A stretch of DNA of 64,000 nt from Rhodocyclaceae bacterium (lineage in GTDB: Bacteria; Pseudomonadota; Gammaproteobacteria; Burkholderiales; Rhodocyclaceae): assembly GCA_028713915.1 (NCBI GenBank), contig JAQTNK010000016.1, positions 17,623 through 81,622 of the forward strand, given 5' to 3'. Made by a program: the position numbers and the translations under genes. Below the pieces are notes generated by a model. The model saw nothing but the letters and a program-made list of their open reading frames with translations. It did not search any database and was not told the origin of the DNA. Shown here in pieces: positions 1 through 10,437 of the stretch. The stretch's first letter is position 1. Each line of letters opens with the position of its first letter.

Positions 1-213
1 GATCGGCTGCGGCGTGATCGCCAGCTCGACGCGCCCGCCGCCCGGCAGCGTGGCGCCGCAGGCCTGGCGATGCAGGTCGCAGCCGGCATCGGGGTTCGCG
101 GTGACGTCGCTCTTCGGCAGCAGCAGCGGCGAGAACCAATAGCCGGCGGCGCCGACCAGCAGCAATGCCAGGATGATGGCGGCGTCGACGAGCAGATTCT
201 TGTTGGCGGGCAC
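1..213 (-). CDS. membrane-anchored protein of unknown function, N-terminal part
   Basis: Only the first 71 residues are in the window; the rest lies beyond the left edge. I do not recognise a named family with certainty. A GTG start gives a short N-terminus with one Lys, a hydrophobic segment at about residues 8-27, then a predicted periplasmic part with two cysteines (C45 and C52) in the stretch CDLHRQAC, followed by a Gly-rich turn and beta-type sequence. This pattern resembles small FixH-like accessory proteins found near oxidase-assembly genes, which fits the TlpA/SCO1/ctaA/ctaB surroundings. It is divergent from the TlpA-like gene. Function is not established. Confidence 0.6.
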   Translation of the reverse strand, partial: MPANKNLLVDAAIILALLLVGAAGYWFSPLLLPKSDVTANPDAGCDLHRQACGATLPGGGRVELAITPQPI

Positions 214-342
214 GGGCGCGAGTGGGGACGTTAACAGGCGGCGAGTTTAACCCGTCGCCCGCCCGGGCCGCCCGGGGTGCGGCAACTTGCCGCACCCCGG
301 CAGCGGTCCGGCGCCGGACGAACCGTTATACTCGCGGCCATC

Positions 343-873
343 ATGACGATTCCGTTCCCGAACTCGGCCGCCAAGTCGGCCGCCATGCTGGCCCTCGTCG
401 CCCTGTGCGCGCTGGCCGAACCGGCCGCCGCCGTCGATCTGCCCGCGTCCGGGCCGCTGTTCGCGGCGACGCTGTCCGGCCTCGACGACCAGCCGCAGGC
501 CTTCGCCGCCTACAAGGGCCGGCCGCTGGTCGTCAATTTCTGGGCGCGCTGGTGCGCGCCGTGCCGCAAGGAAATACCCGAATTCATCAAGGCGCGCGCC
601 CGCCATAAGGGCGGCGGCGTCGAAGTGCTGGGCATCGCCATCGAAGAGCAGGCGGTGGCGGTGCGCGATTTCGCCAAGGCCTATGACATCGATTATCCGC
701 TGCTGCTGGCCAAGGACAACGGCATAACGCTGATGCAGGCGCTCGGCAACGCCCAGGGCGGCCTGCCGTTTACGCTGGCCATCGACCGCCGCGGCGAAGT
801 GGTCTACCTGAAGCTCGGCACCATGACGGCCGCCGATATCGACGCGGCGTTCGCGGCGGCTTCCAAGCGCTGA
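343..873 (+). CDS. TlpA-like periplasmic thiol:disulfide oxidoreductase
   Basis: A 176-residue exported thioredoxin-fold protein. Residues 12-30 form a signal peptide ending in an Ala-rich cleavage region. The active site WCAPC (C71, C74) sits after the usual VVNFWARW strand, and a cis-Pro loop occurs in GGLPFT. TlpA/ResA-type proteins reduce disulfides in exported proteins such as cytochrome c apoproteins or CuA centres. Its partner here is probably the SCO1-like gene, which converges on it 16 bp away. ATG 343 is chosen because it gives a clean signal peptide; a further in-frame GTG lies at 277 and an ATG at 384. A TATACT hexamer at 327-332 would leave almost no leader before ATG 343, so the start is uncertain. 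Confidence 0.85.
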   Translation: MTIPFPNSAAKSAAMLALVALCALAEPAAAVDLPASGPLFAATLSGLDDQPQAFAAYKGRPLVVNFWARWCAPCRKEIPEFIKARARHKGGGVEVLGIAIEEQAVAVRDFAKAYDIDYPLLLAKDNGITLMQALGNAQGGLPFTLAIDRRGEVVYLKLGTMTAADIDAAFAAASKR

Positions 874-889
874 GCGCGCTTCCCGACTC

Positions 890-1471
890 TTACTTGCCGG
901 CCAGCAATTGCCTGAGGTCGGCGGCAATGCGCTCGGGCGCCTCGCCGTGGCGGATGGTCAGCCGCAATCGTCCCTGCGGATCGAAGACGTAGCTCGCTGC
1001 CGTGTGGTCGATGCTGTAGCTGCCCGGCTCCGCGCCCGGCTGCTTGGCGTAATAGACCTTGAAGTCGCGGGCGGTGGCGGCGATGGTCTGCTCGTCGCCC
1101 CAGAGCCCGAGGAAGCTCGGATCGAACCAGGGCACGTATTGCGCCAGCAGGTGCGGCGTATCGCGGCTGGGGTCGAGCGTGGCGAACAGGACCTGGACGC
1201 GGGCGGCGTCGGCACCCAGCAGCCTCATGGTGTCGCGCATGGCGGCCAGCGTCGTCGGGCAGACGTCGGGGCATTGCGTGTAGCCGAAGAACAGCACGAC
1301 GGCCTTGCCCTTGAAGTCGGCCAGGCGGCGCGGCTTGCCGTTGTGGTCGATGAGCGCGAAGTCCTTGCCCCAGTCGGCGCCGGTGATGTCGGTGGCGTTG
1401 AACTTCGCCGGCTCCCCGCAGGATGACAAAATCATGGCGAGGACGGCAAGCGCGAGGGCGAGGAATTTCAT
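890..1471 (-). CDS. SCO1/SenC-family copper chaperone lipoprotein
   Basis: A 193-residue lipoprotein: the lipobox LSSC places the lipidated Cys at residue 18. The copper site is complete, with CPDVC (C67, C71) and the distal His156 in DHTAAS, within the thioredoxin-like SCO fold. SCO proteins deliver copper to, or reduce, the CuA site of cytochrome c oxidase in the periplasm. The start at 1471 is preferred over a further upstream codon at 1507 because it begins directly with the signal sequence MKFLALALA. The gene is divergent from the oxidase-subunit-I-like gene and close to ctaA and ctaB, consistent with oxidase assembly. Confidence 0.9.
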   Translation of the reverse strand: MKFLALALAVLAMILSSCGEPAKFNATDITGADWGKDFALIDHNGKPRRLADFKGKAVVLFFGYTQCPDVCPTTLAAMRDTMRLLGADAARVQVLFATLDPSRDTPHLLAQYVPWFDPSFLGLWGDEQTIAATARDFKVYYAKQPGAEPGSYSIDHTAASYVFDPQGRLRLTIRHGEAPERIAADLRQLLAGK

Positions 1472-1525
1472 GGGCAACCGGGGATAGTCGAGTTGGGAGT
1501 GCCGCAAGGCCTACGGCGCGGCCAG

Positions 1526-1553
1526 TTTATCACCGGCCGGATGCCCCTATACT
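1526..1553 (+). promoter_or_regulatory. candidate promoter of the oxidase-I-like gene
   Basis: TTTATC (1526-1531) and TATACT (1548-1553) are separated by 16 bp, and the ATG follows 34 bp after the -10. The -10 is good; the -35 is weak. It lies in the divergent region shared with the SCO1-like gene. Confidence 0.4.
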
Positions 1554-1587
1554 GCGACCTATCGTCGCATCCGCCCGGTCCACGACC

Positions 1588-2904
1588 ATGATTGCAATCG
1601 CCTCCGGCGCTCCTCGTCGGCTTGCCCGTGCCTGGCTCGCGGTCGGCCTTTGCGCGCTGGCCGGCGGTGGCCTGCTGGCGATCCTGCTGGTGCTGGCGCG
1701 CACGCCCGGCATCCAGGATCTGCTGCCGCTGCGCGACTTCTTCCGCGCGGCGCTGATCGCGCATGTCGATCTCACGGTCGCGGTTTGGTTCATGGCTTTC
1801 GCCGCCGTCATGTGGAGCGCGCTCGGCGATGCGCGCGGCGATGCGGCGGGGCGCGCGGCCGCGGCGCTGGCGGCGGCGGGCATGCTGCTGATGCTGCTGG
1901 CGCCGTTCTTCCCTGCCGCGCAGCCGCTGCTCAACGACTACATCCCGGTGCTGCGCCATGGCGTCTTCTACGCTAGCCTGGGCCTCTGCGGCGCCGGCTT
2001 CGGCCTTGCGCTGCTGCGCGCGCTGGCCACCACCTGGCCGCGCCGGCCCGCGTCCGAGCCGCTGCGGCTGGGCGCGTTCCTCGGCGCCGTGGCGGGGACT
2101 TGCGCCTTTGCCGCGTTCCTCTGGTCCTGGCTGACGCTGCCGCGCGCCATGGACCAGGCTTATTTCGAAGCCCTGTTCTGGAGCGGCGGCCATCTGCTGC
2201 AATACCAGCACGCGCTGCTGACGGTGGTGGCCTGGCTGTGGTGCGCCGGTCATCTGGGCGCCAAGCCGGCGGTCGGCGCGCGCACGCTGTCGCTGCTGTT
2301 CGTGCTTGCGGCGCTGCCGGTGCTCGCCGCGCCGGTCATCTACATCGCCTGGCCGGCCGGCGAACCGCAGCACGTCGCGGCCTTTGCCAGGCTCATGGTC
2401 TGGGGCCATCCGGCGATGGCGCCGCTGATCGTGGTGGCACTGGCGAGCCTGTGGCAATTGCGCGCCGTCGCGCATGCGGCGAAGTCGGCGCTGTATGCGT
2501 CCTTCGTGCTGTTTGCCGTCGGCGGCGTGCTGGGCTACCTGATCCGCGGCGCCAACGTGGTGATTCCCGCCCATTACCACGGCGCCATCGTCGGCGTCAC
2601 GCTGGCCTTCATGGGACTCGCCTACGTGCTGCTGCCGCAGCTCGGTTTCCGCGCTGTCGACGGCCGCCTGGCGCGGCTGCAGCCGATCATCTACGGCGGC
2701 GGACAGCTGCTGCATATTCTCGGGCTGGCGTGGTCGGGCGGCTACGGCGTGCAGCGCAAGGCGGCCGGCGCGGAACAGGCGCTGAGTGCGCTGCCGCAGC
2801 AACTCGGCATGGCCCTGATGGGCCTGGGCGGCCTCATCGCCGTCATTGGCGGCCTGCTGTTCGTCCTGCTCTGCCTGCGTGCGATGTGGCCGCGCGCCGG
2901 GTGA
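1588..2904 (+). CDS. heme-copper oxidase subunit I-like membrane protein
   Basis: A 438-residue polytopic protein with about 12 hydrophobic segments. Several heme-copper signature positions can be recognised: H59 in helix II (AHVDLTV), H202 in FWSGGH on the helix VI side, and the AHYH pair H329/H331 corresponding to the helix X heme ligands. The helix VII region has VWGHPA with a single His (H274) instead of the usual HH, so the CuB site looks incomplete. No subunit II or III gene is adjacent. The neighbours (SCO1-like, ctaB, ctaA, TlpA-like) support a role in oxidase function or heme/copper handling. It could be a divergent cbb3/NorB-type subunit or a non-catalytic relative. The start ATG is taken immediately after a plausible promoter. 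Confidence 0.7.
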   Translation: MIAIASGAPRRLARAWLAVGLCALAGGGLLAILLVLARTPGIQDLLPLRDFFRAALIAHVDLTVAVWFMAFAAVMWSALGDARGDAAGRAAAALAAAGMLLMLLAPFFPAAQPLLNDYIPVLRHGVFYASLGLCGAGFGLALLRALATTWPRRPASEPLRLGAFLGAVAGTCAFAAFLWSWLTLPRAMDQAYFEALFWSGGHLLQYQHALLTVVAWLWCAGHLGAKPAVGARTLSLLFVLAALPVLAAPVIYIAWPAGEPQHVAAFARLMVWGHPAMAPLIVVALASLWQLRAVAHAAKSALYASFVLFAVGGVLGYLIRGANVVIPAHYHGAIVGVTLAFMGLAYVLLPQLGFRAVDGRLARLQPIIYGGGQLLHILGLAWSGGYGVQRKAAGAEQALSALPQQLGMALMGLGGLIAVIGGLLFVLLCLRAMWPRAG

Positions 2905-2910
2905 TGCCGG

Positions 2911-3801
2911 CTACCAGCGCGCGTCGATGCCGGCGGCGAGCAGCAGCAGCGTCAGTTGCAGCAGCGAGGCATGGAAGCTCGCCATGGCGGTGCGCCGGTC
3001 GGGCCGGCGCGCGAGGCGCCAGGCCTTGGCGATGAACAGCGCGCCGCCGCTCGCCGCGCCGACGGCATAGATCGCGCCGAGGCCGAAAAAAACCGGCAGC
3101 AAGGACGCGCCGACCAGGAGCAGCGTGCAGGCGAAAATGGTCTTGGCGGCACGCGCGTCGCCGACGACGACCGGCAGCATGGGCACGCGCGCGGCCTCGT
3201 AGTCGTCGCGAAAGGCGATGGCGAGGCTCCAGAAATGCGGCGGCGTCCACAGGAACAGCACGCCGGCCAGGAGCAGCGGCACCGCGCCGAGGTGCGGGTC
3301 GGCGGCGGCGGCGCCGGCAAGCACCGCCCAACTGCCGGCGAGCCCGCCGACGACGATGTTGAGCCAGCTGCGCCGCTTCAGCCAGATCGTATAGACGACG
3401 GCGTAGAAGAACGCGCCGAGGAAGACGTAGAGCGCCGCCCAGGCGTTGGCGGCGAGCCCGACGGCGGCGACGGCGGCGGCGATCAGGGCGCCGAAGGCGG
3501 CCGGCCAGCGCGCATCGCGGCGGAACTTGCCGCTGGCGAAGGCGCGCGTACGCGTGCGGCGCATCAGAAGATCTATGTCATGTTCATAATACTGGTTGAA
3601 GGCGCCGGCGCAGGCCGACGACACCAGCACGCCGAGCCAGAGCACGGCGATGTGCCAGGGGCCCGGCGCGGGAGCGGGCGCGACGGCGAGTCCGGCGAGC
3701 GCGGTGCAGGCGATGACGAAGCCGATGCGCAGCTTGAAAACGCCGAGGATGCTGCGCCATGACCCTGCCGCCGGCGTCACTTGAGACTCGATGAATTCCA
3801 T
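2911..3801 (-). CDS. ctaB: protoheme IX farnesyltransferase (heme O synthase)
   Basis: A 296-residue UbiA-family prenyltransferase that adds farnesyl diphosphate to heme B, giving heme O, in the inner membrane. The first Asp-rich motif reads NQYYEHDID followed by MRRTRTR, matching the CyoE/CtaB signature with Glu replacing one Asp. The second conserved loop, YTIWLKRRS, is also present, with about eight or nine hydrophobic helices. The open frame runs much further upstream, but ATG 3801 gives the usual family length and N-terminus. It is divergent from ctaA, so heme O and heme A synthases share one intergenic region. It ends 6 bp from the convergent oxidase-I-like gene. Confidence 0.95.
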   Translation of the reverse strand: MEFIESQVTPAAGSWRSILGVFKLRIGFVIACTALAGLAVAPAPAPGPWHIAVLWLGVLVSSACAGAFNQYYEHDIDLLMRRTRTRAFASGKFRRDARWPAAFGALIAAAVAAVGLAANAWAALYVFLGAFFYAVVYTIWLKRRSWLNIVVGGLAGSWAVLAGAAAADPHLGAVPLLLAGVLFLWTPPHFWSLAIAFRDDYEAARVPMLPVVVGDARAAKTIFACTLLLVGASLLPVFFGLGAIYAVGAASGGALFIAKAWRLARRPDRRTAMASFHASLLQLTLLLLAAGIDARW

Positions 3802-3856
3802 GATCGCGTTGTGGTGAGATCCCGATGAATAGGGCCTTGCGCGGGGCTCGGCATGA

Positions 3857-3884
3857 TTTCGGTATGTTAGCTCAGGCCTATAAT
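3857..3884 (+). promoter_or_regulatory. candidate sigma-70 promoter of ctaA
   Basis: A perfect TATAAT (3879-3884) is preceded, 16 bp upstream, by TTTCGG (3857-3862). The predicted transcript would have a leader of about 40 nt before the ctaA ATG. Confidence 0.5.
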
Positions 3885-3930
3885 TGTTTGCCGAGAAATC
3901 GTTCGTCCATCGCCGAGGAATGCCATTGGA

Positions 3931-4974
3931 ATGAGTGCGCCCAGGGACCTTGCCGACCGCCGCCGCGTCGCCCGCTGGCTGTTCGTCTGCGCCGCGCTGG
4001 TGTGGTTGACGCTGGTCGTCGGCGGCGTCACGCGGCTGACGCAGTCGGGACTGTCGATCGTCGAATGGCAGCCGGTGCTCGGTGCCGTGCCGCCGCTCGA
4101 CGCGGCGCAATGGCAGGAGCGCTTCGCCCAGTACCGCCAGACGCCCGAGTACCGGCTGGTGAATGCCGGCATGTCGCTCGACGCCTTCAAGCGCATCTAC
4201 GCCTGGGAGTATGCGCACCGCCTGCTCGGCCGCGTCGTCGGCGTGGTTTTCCTGCTGCCGTTTTGCTGGTTCCTCTGGCGGCGGCGCCTCGACGGCGGCC
4301 TCGCCGCCAGGTTGCTCGGCATCTTCGTCCTCGGCGGCCTGCAGGGCGCGCTGGGCTGGTACATGGTGAAGAGCGGGCTGGTCGCCGATCCGCGCGTCAG
4401 CCAATACCGGCTGGCGGCGCATCTGGCGCTCGCCTTCCTGATCTTCGGCGCATCGCTGTGGATCGCGCTGGGGCTGACGGCGCCGCGTCGGCGCGCGGCC
4501 GCGAACGCCGCCTTGATGCGGCTGCGGCGCGGCGGCGCCGCGCTCATGCTGCTGGCATTGGTCATGGTCGGCAGCGGCGGCTTCGTTGCCGGCATCCACG
4601 CCGGCAAGGCCTACAACAGTTTTCCGCTCATGGCCGGGCACGTCGTGCCGCCGGAAATCCTCATGCTCGAACCGTGGTATCTGAACTTCTTCGGCAATTC
4701 GGCGACGGTGCAGTTCGACCATCGCCTCGGCGCCTGGCTGCTGGCGGGCCTGGTGCCCTGGTTCGTCTGGCGCCTGCAGGGCGTCGCCGTCTCGGCGCGC
4801 GTGCGCCAAGCCGCGCGCCTGCTGCTCGCGGCGCTGGCGCTGCAGATCGCGTTGGGCATCGCGACGCTGCTGCTGGCGGTGCCGGTGGCGCTAGGCGCGG
4901 CCCATCAGGGCGGCGCGATGGTCTTCTTCGGCGCGCTGCTGTGGCTGAACCACGAGCTGCGCGTCGCCGGCTGA
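3931..4974 (+). CDS. ctaA: heme A synthase (COX15/CtaA family)
   Basis: A 347-residue inner-membrane protein that oxidises the C8 methyl of heme O to the formyl group of heme A. The sequence shows the family start (VVGGVTRLTQSGLSIVEWQP), with the conserved Glu after SIV, the EYAHRLLGR His motif in the first half, and the matching FDHRLGAW His motif in the second half, in about eight helices. This is the long COX15-like proteobacterial form. The presence of ctaA with ctaB implies that the organism makes an aa3-type (heme A) oxidase, although its structural genes are not in the window. A TTGGA sequence just before the ATG could serve as a weak ribosome site. Confidence 0.95.
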   Translation: MSAPRDLADRRRVARWLFVCAALVWLTLVVGGVTRLTQSGLSIVEWQPVLGAVPPLDAAQWQERFAQYRQTPEYRLVNAGMSLDAFKRIYAWEYAHRLLGRVVGVVFLLPFCWFLWRRRLDGGLAARLLGIFVLGGLQGALGWYMVKSGLVADPRVSQYRLAAHLALAFLIFGASLWIALGLTAPRRRAAANAALMRLRRGGAALMLLALVMVGSGGFVAGIHAGKAYNSFPLMAGHVVPPEILMLEPWYLNFFGNSATVQFDHRLGAWLLAGLVPWFVWRLQGVAVSARVRQAARLLLAALALQIALGIATLLLAVPVALGAAHQGGAMVFFGALLWLNHELRVAG

Positions 4975-5044
4975 GGGAATAGAAAACGCCCGCGCGTCCC
5001 GCCCGAGGCGCGGCGCGCGTGCTGGCGACGAGCGGCGGCGCGCG

Positions 5045-5428
5045 TCAGGCGGCGGCTTGGGCCGGAATCTTCCTGCTGTGATGGGTGATGCGGTTCTTGG
5101 CGTCGACGTACACCAGGTCGGGCTCGAACTTCGCCAGCTCGATTTCGTTGTACGCGGCGAAAGTGGCGATGATCAGCAGGTCGCCGGGCGCCGCCTTGCG
5201 GGCAGCGGCGCCATTCACCGAAATCGTGCCCGAGCCGCGCTCGGCCTTGATGGCATAGGTCGTGAAGCGTTCGCCGTTATCGACGTTCCAGATCTCGATC
5301 TGCTGGTATTCGCGAATGTCGGCGGCGTCGAGCAAGTTCTCGTCAATGGCGCAGGAGCCCTCGTAATGGAGCTCGGCTTGCGTCACGGTGACGCGGTGCA
5401 GCTTGGACTTCAACATCGTGCGTTGCAT
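5045..5428 (-). CDS. panD: aspartate 1-decarboxylase proenzyme
   Basis: A 127-residue pyruvoyl enzyme that makes beta-alanine from aspartate for pantothenate synthesis. The self-cleavage site is Gly24-Ser25 in HYEGSCAID; Ser25 becomes the pyruvoyl group. Tyr58-type and Arg54-type residues lie in the NGERFTTY segment. The start at 5428 is supported by AAAGGA six bases upstream and because it puts the cleavage site at 24/25, as in E. coli. It is the last gene of the panB-panC-panD run, but the 106-bp gap to panC suggests it may have its own signals. Confidence 0.96.
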   Translation of the reverse strand: MQRTMLKSKLHRVTVTQAELHYEGSCAIDENLLDAADIREYQQIEIWNVDNGERFTTYAIKAERGSGTISVNGAAARKAAPGDLLIIATFAAYNEIELAKFEPDLVYVDAKNRITHHSRKIPAQAAA

Positions 5429-5534
5429 TGTCGGTCCTTTCTCATGCAAAGGAAGGCGGCAATCATCGGCGCCCGGCAAAGGGCTCCGTCCTGTCTGCTA
5501 CTGGCCAACGCCGGCATGAGCGCATCGCGGTGGC

Positions 5535-7197
<1,663 letters not shown>

Positions 7198-7260
7198 GGG
7201 GCGCTCCGGTTCAGCGGGAAACGAAATATACCGCGCTGCGCAAATAAAGTCGGCCTCGAC

Positions 7261-8514
7261 TCACGACGCGGGCTGCGCGCGCCACCACAGCGAAGCCGCG
7301 CAGATCGCCAGCGTGGCGAGGGTAACCGGCACGCCGACGGCGGCGTGCCGCCGCCAGGGAATGCCGATGCCGCGCCGCGCGGCGGCGTCCACCACGATGA
7401 TGTTGGCGATGCTGCCGACGATCAGCAGGTTGCCCGCCAGCGTGCTCACCAGCGCCAGCGTCTGGCCGGCCAGCGTGTGCGTGGCGAAGGGCAGCAGCAG
7501 CATCACCGCCGGCACGTTGGAAACGATGTTGGACAGCACGAGGATGGCGGCGAACAACGGCGCGGGCTGCGCCAGGTTTACGCCGGCGGCGCCGAGTCCG
7601 GCGACGATGCCGCTGACGATGCCGGTCTGCTGCAAGGCGTGGTTCACCACGAACAGTCCGATGAAAAGGATCAGCAGTTCCCAATCCACCAGCCCCAGCA
7701 TCCGGCGCGAGTGCAGCTTGCGGCTTGTGAGCAGCAGCCCCGCGCCAGTCAAGGCCGCGACGTCGCGCGGCCACGCCGGCAGGAACAGGAATACCGCCAC
7801 CAGCACGCCGGCCACCGCGAGTCCCTTGGCCGTCTGCCAGCGATCGAGGCCCGCCGCTGCGCCCGCCGGCGCATCGACGGCCGGGAGTCGCGCCGCCGCG
7901 GTTTCGGGCAGCGTCCAGCGCCCGCGCGTCTGCCAGGCGATCAGCGCCCAGGTGGCCGCCAGGCCCAGCAGCACGGGCGCGAGCGCCTGGGCGAAATAGC
8001 CGCCGAAGGAGAGCTTCAGGGTTTCGCCGATCAGCATGTTCTGGGGGTTGCCGATCAGCGTCGCGGCCGAGCCGACGTTGGCGGCACAGGCCAGCGCCAG
8101 CAGGAAGGGCACGGGGTCGAGGCGGCGCTTCACGCAAGTGTCCATGAGCACCGGCGCGACGGTGAGGCAGACGATGTCGTTGCTGAACACCGCCGACAGC
8201 AGCGCGACGATCGCGATCAGCGCGGCCAGCAGCTGCGGCGCCGCCATCGGCAGCGCCGCGAGCCGGTGCGTCACCCAGGCATAGAAGCCGCCCAGGCGCA
8301 TTTGCGCCGAGATCACCATGAACGAGAACAGCAGCATCAGCGTCGGAATATGGATGGACTTGGCCGCCGCCTCGGGGCTGACGGCTTCGATGCCGATGAG
8401 GGCAATCGCGCCCAGCAGCGCAACGCCGGTGCGGTCGAGCTGGAGAAACGGCAGGCCGCCGAGAATCATGCCCAGATAGACGATGCAGAAGACCGCGAGA
8501 ACCGTCGCCGTCAT
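7261..8514 (-). CDS. ArsB/CitM-type (SLC13-like) anion transporter
   Basis: A 417-residue inner-membrane protein with about 11-12 hydrophobic segments. Two inverted halves carry the ion-transporter signatures FSNDIVCLTVAPV plus NVGSAATLIGNPQN in the first half, and SNIVSNVPAVMLLLPF plus GSIANIIVV in the second. These are the clamshell and hairpin motifs of the ion-transporter superfamily (ArsB, NhaD, SLC13, YbiR). The substrate cannot be told from sequence; a dicarboxylate, arsenite or other inorganic anion are all possible. It begins 7 bp after folK, inside a pcnB-folK-pan operon, a place where related genomes often carry a deoxynucleoside kinase instead. Confidence 0.85.
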   Translation of the reverse strand: MTATVLAVFCIVYLGMILGGLPFLQLDRTGVALLGAIALIGIEAVSPEAAAKSIHIPTLMLLFSFMVISAQMRLGGFYAWVTHRLAALPMAAPQLLAALIAIVALLSAVFSNDIVCLTVAPVLMDTCVKRRLDPVPFLLALACAANVGSAATLIGNPQNMLIGETLKLSFGGYFAQALAPVLLGLAATWALIAWQTRGRWTLPETAAARLPAVDAPAGAAAGLDRWQTAKGLAVAGVLVAVFLFLPAWPRDVAALTGAGLLLTSRKLHSRRMLGLVDWELLILFIGLFVVNHALQQTGIVSGIVAGLGAAGVNLAQPAPLFAAILVLSNIVSNVPAVMLLLPFATHTLAGQTLALVSTLAGNLLIVGSIANIIVVDAAARRGIGIPWRRHAAVGVPVTLATLAICAASLWWRAQPAS

Positions 8515-8521
8515 GGCCGCA

Positions 8522-9004
8522 TCAATCGGCTAGCTTGACGATGGCCTGATCGGCGCAAGCCGCGAGGAGAAGGGCGACTTCGCCGTGCCCGGGCACGACG
8601 ATGCGCGGCGCGATCTCCGCCAGCGGCGCCAGGACGAAGGCGCGTTGATGCATGCGCGGATGCGGCAAGGTCAGCGTCGGCGTGGCGAGCGTCGCGTCGC
8701 CATGCAGCAGCAGGTCGAGGTCGAGCGTGCGCGGCGCATTCTTCACGCTGCGCTGGCGGCCGAAGCGTTGCTCGATGGCGAACAGTTGATCGAGCAGGGC
8801 TTGCGGTGCCAGGTCGGTTTCCAGCGCTACGACGGCATTGATGAAGTCCGGCTGGTGCTGGAGGCCGACCGGCGCCGTGCGGTAGAGCGACGAGGTGGCG
8901 CGGCGCGCCGACGCGCGCACGCCGTCGAGCGCGGCGATGGCGGCTTTGACGGTAATGATCGGGTTGCCGAGGTTGGCGCCGAGCGCCACGTAGGCCAGCG
9001 TCAA
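8522..9004 (-). CDS. folK: 2-amino-4-hydroxy-6-hydroxymethyldihydropteridine pyrophosphokinase
   Basis: A 160-residue enzyme of folate synthesis that pyrophosphorylates hydroxymethyldihydropterin. Signatures: YVALGANLG at the N-terminus, RTAPVG, QPDFINAV, and the hallmark RTLDLDLLL with its metal-binding Asp pair, then PHPRMHQRAFVL. No ATG fits. The best start is a TTG that overlaps the pcnB stop in a TTGA arrangement, which also gives the usual family length and implies translational coupling to pcnB. Confidence 0.93.
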   Translation of the reverse strand: MTLAYVALGANLGNPIITVKAAIAALDGVRASARRATSSLYRTAPVGLQHQPDFINAVVALETDLAPQALLDQLFAIEQRFGRQRSVKNAPRTLDLDLLLHGDATLATPTLTLPHPRMHQRAFVLAPLAEIAPRIVVPGHGEVALLLAACADQAIVKLAD

Positions 9005-10338
9005 TCCGCCGCCTCCGGCGCTGCCGCCTCGGCGGCCTTGCGTCCGCGGCTGCGGCTGCGGCGCTTTTTCTTGGTGGTGTCGGGCAGCAGCATCGCCTCG
9101 CGCCCGGCGTGGTCTTCGTCCTGGAATTTCGTCCACCAGTCGGCGAGTTCCTGCGGCACTTCGCCGCTCTCGGCGCGCAGCAGCAGGAAGTCGTAGGCGG
9201 CGCGGAAGCGCGGCTGCTCGATCATGCGCAGCGGCGACTTGCCCGAGCGCTTCTCGAAGCGCGGCTGCAGGAGCCAGATGTCCTTGATGTCGCCGGCGAT
9301 GCGGCGCGTGATGGCGAGCTTCTCGGCTTGCTGGTCGAGGACCTCGTCCATGGCCGCGAACAGCGCCGGCACGGGCAGTTCCTGCGCTGCCTTGCGTTCC
9401 GCCCAGTTCGCCAGCACTTCGTGCCACAGCAAGGTGGCGAAGAGGAAGCCGGGCGAGGTCGGCTTGTCGGCGCGCACGCGCGCGTCGGTGCTGGCGAGTG
9501 CCAGCATGACGAACTTCTCGCCGAGCGGCTGGTCGAGGATGACATCGAGCAGCGGCAGCAGGCCGTGGTGCAGGCCTTCGTGGCGCAGGCGCTTGACGCA
9601 TTCGACGGCGCAGCCGGAAAACAAGAGCTTCAGCATCTCGTCGAAGAGCCGCGCCGGCGGCACGTTCTCCATCAGCGCGGCCATCTCCTTGATCGGCGCG
9701 CGCACGGCGGGATCGAGCGTCAGGCCGAGCTTGGCGGAGAGGCGCACGGCGCGCAGCATGCGCACGGGATCTTCGCGGTAGCGGCTCTTCGGCTCGCCGA
9801 TCATGCGCATGGTCTTCTGCTTGAGGTCGTCGACGCCGCGGTGGTAGTCGAAGACCGTCTCGGTGACCGGATCGTAGTAGAGCGCGTTGACGGTGAAGTC
9901 GCGGCGCGCCGCGTCCTCTTCCATGGTGCCCCAGATGTTGTCGCGCAGGACGCGGCCGTGCTCGTCCTTGAGCGTGTTCTCGTCGTGGGCGGCGCGGAAG
10001 GTCGATACCTCGAGGGTTTCCGAGCCCATCATCACATGCACGATCTGGAAGCGCCGGCCGATGATGCGCGAGCGGCGGAATAGCGCGCGCACCTGGTCGG
10101 GCGTGGCGTCGGTGGCGATGTCGAAATCCTTGGGCTCGATGCCGGCGATGAGGTCGCGCACGGCGCCGCCGACGATATAGCCCTTGAATCCGGCGCCCTG
10201 CAGCGTCTCGCAAACGCGTCGCGCGCCGACGGCGACGAGCGCGCGGTCGATGCCGTGGCGGGCGTGCGGAATGGTCGCCGGGGCGTGGCGGCTGGGTGCA
10301 TCGCGCCGGAACACGCGGCGCAGCAGCTTGCGGATCAT
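9001..10338 (-). CDS. pcnB: poly(A) polymerase I
   Basis: A 445-residue class II nucleotidyltransferase that adds 3' poly(A) tails to RNA and promotes decay. The catalytic head is visible as VGGAVRDLIAG followed by DFDIATD, with the RRF and RDFTVNAL segments that follow it in this family. The C-terminus ends in a basic KKKRRSRSRGRK tail, common in PcnB. ATG 10338 (MIRKLLRRVF) is chosen over an upstream GTG at 10365 because this N-terminus is typical. It heads the operon with folK, and its promoter region is shared with the divergent spermidine-synthase-like gene. Confidence 0.93.
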   Translation of the reverse strand: MIRKLLRRVFRRDAPSRHAPATIPHARHGIDRALVAVGARRVCETLQGAGFKGYIVGGAVRDLIAGIEPKDFDIATDATPDQVRALFRRSRIIGRRFQIVHVMMGSETLEVSTFRAAHDENTLKDEHGRVLRDNIWGTMEEDAARRDFTVNALYYDPVTETVFDYHRGVDDLKQKTMRMIGEPKSRYREDPVRMLRAVRLSAKLGLTLDPAVRAPIKEMAALMENVPPARLFDEMLKLLFSGCAVECVKRLRHEGLHHGLLPLLDVILDQPLGEKFVMLALASTDARVRADKPTSPGFLFATLLWHEVLANWAERKAAQELPVPALFAAMDEVLDQQAEKLAITRRIAGDIKDIWLLQPRFEKRSGKSPLRMIEQPRFRAAYDFLLLRAESGEVPQELADWWTKFQDEDHAGREAMLLPDTTKKKRRSRSRGRKAAEAAAPEAAD

Positions 10339-10437
10339 GCGGGTCGTGGGAACGGAAAAGGCCACAATGATACCGGAAGTGGCTTGTATCCCCGCTGTTT
10401 ATGCGATGATGCCGAACCTTTCCCATCGTCTGCAAGC

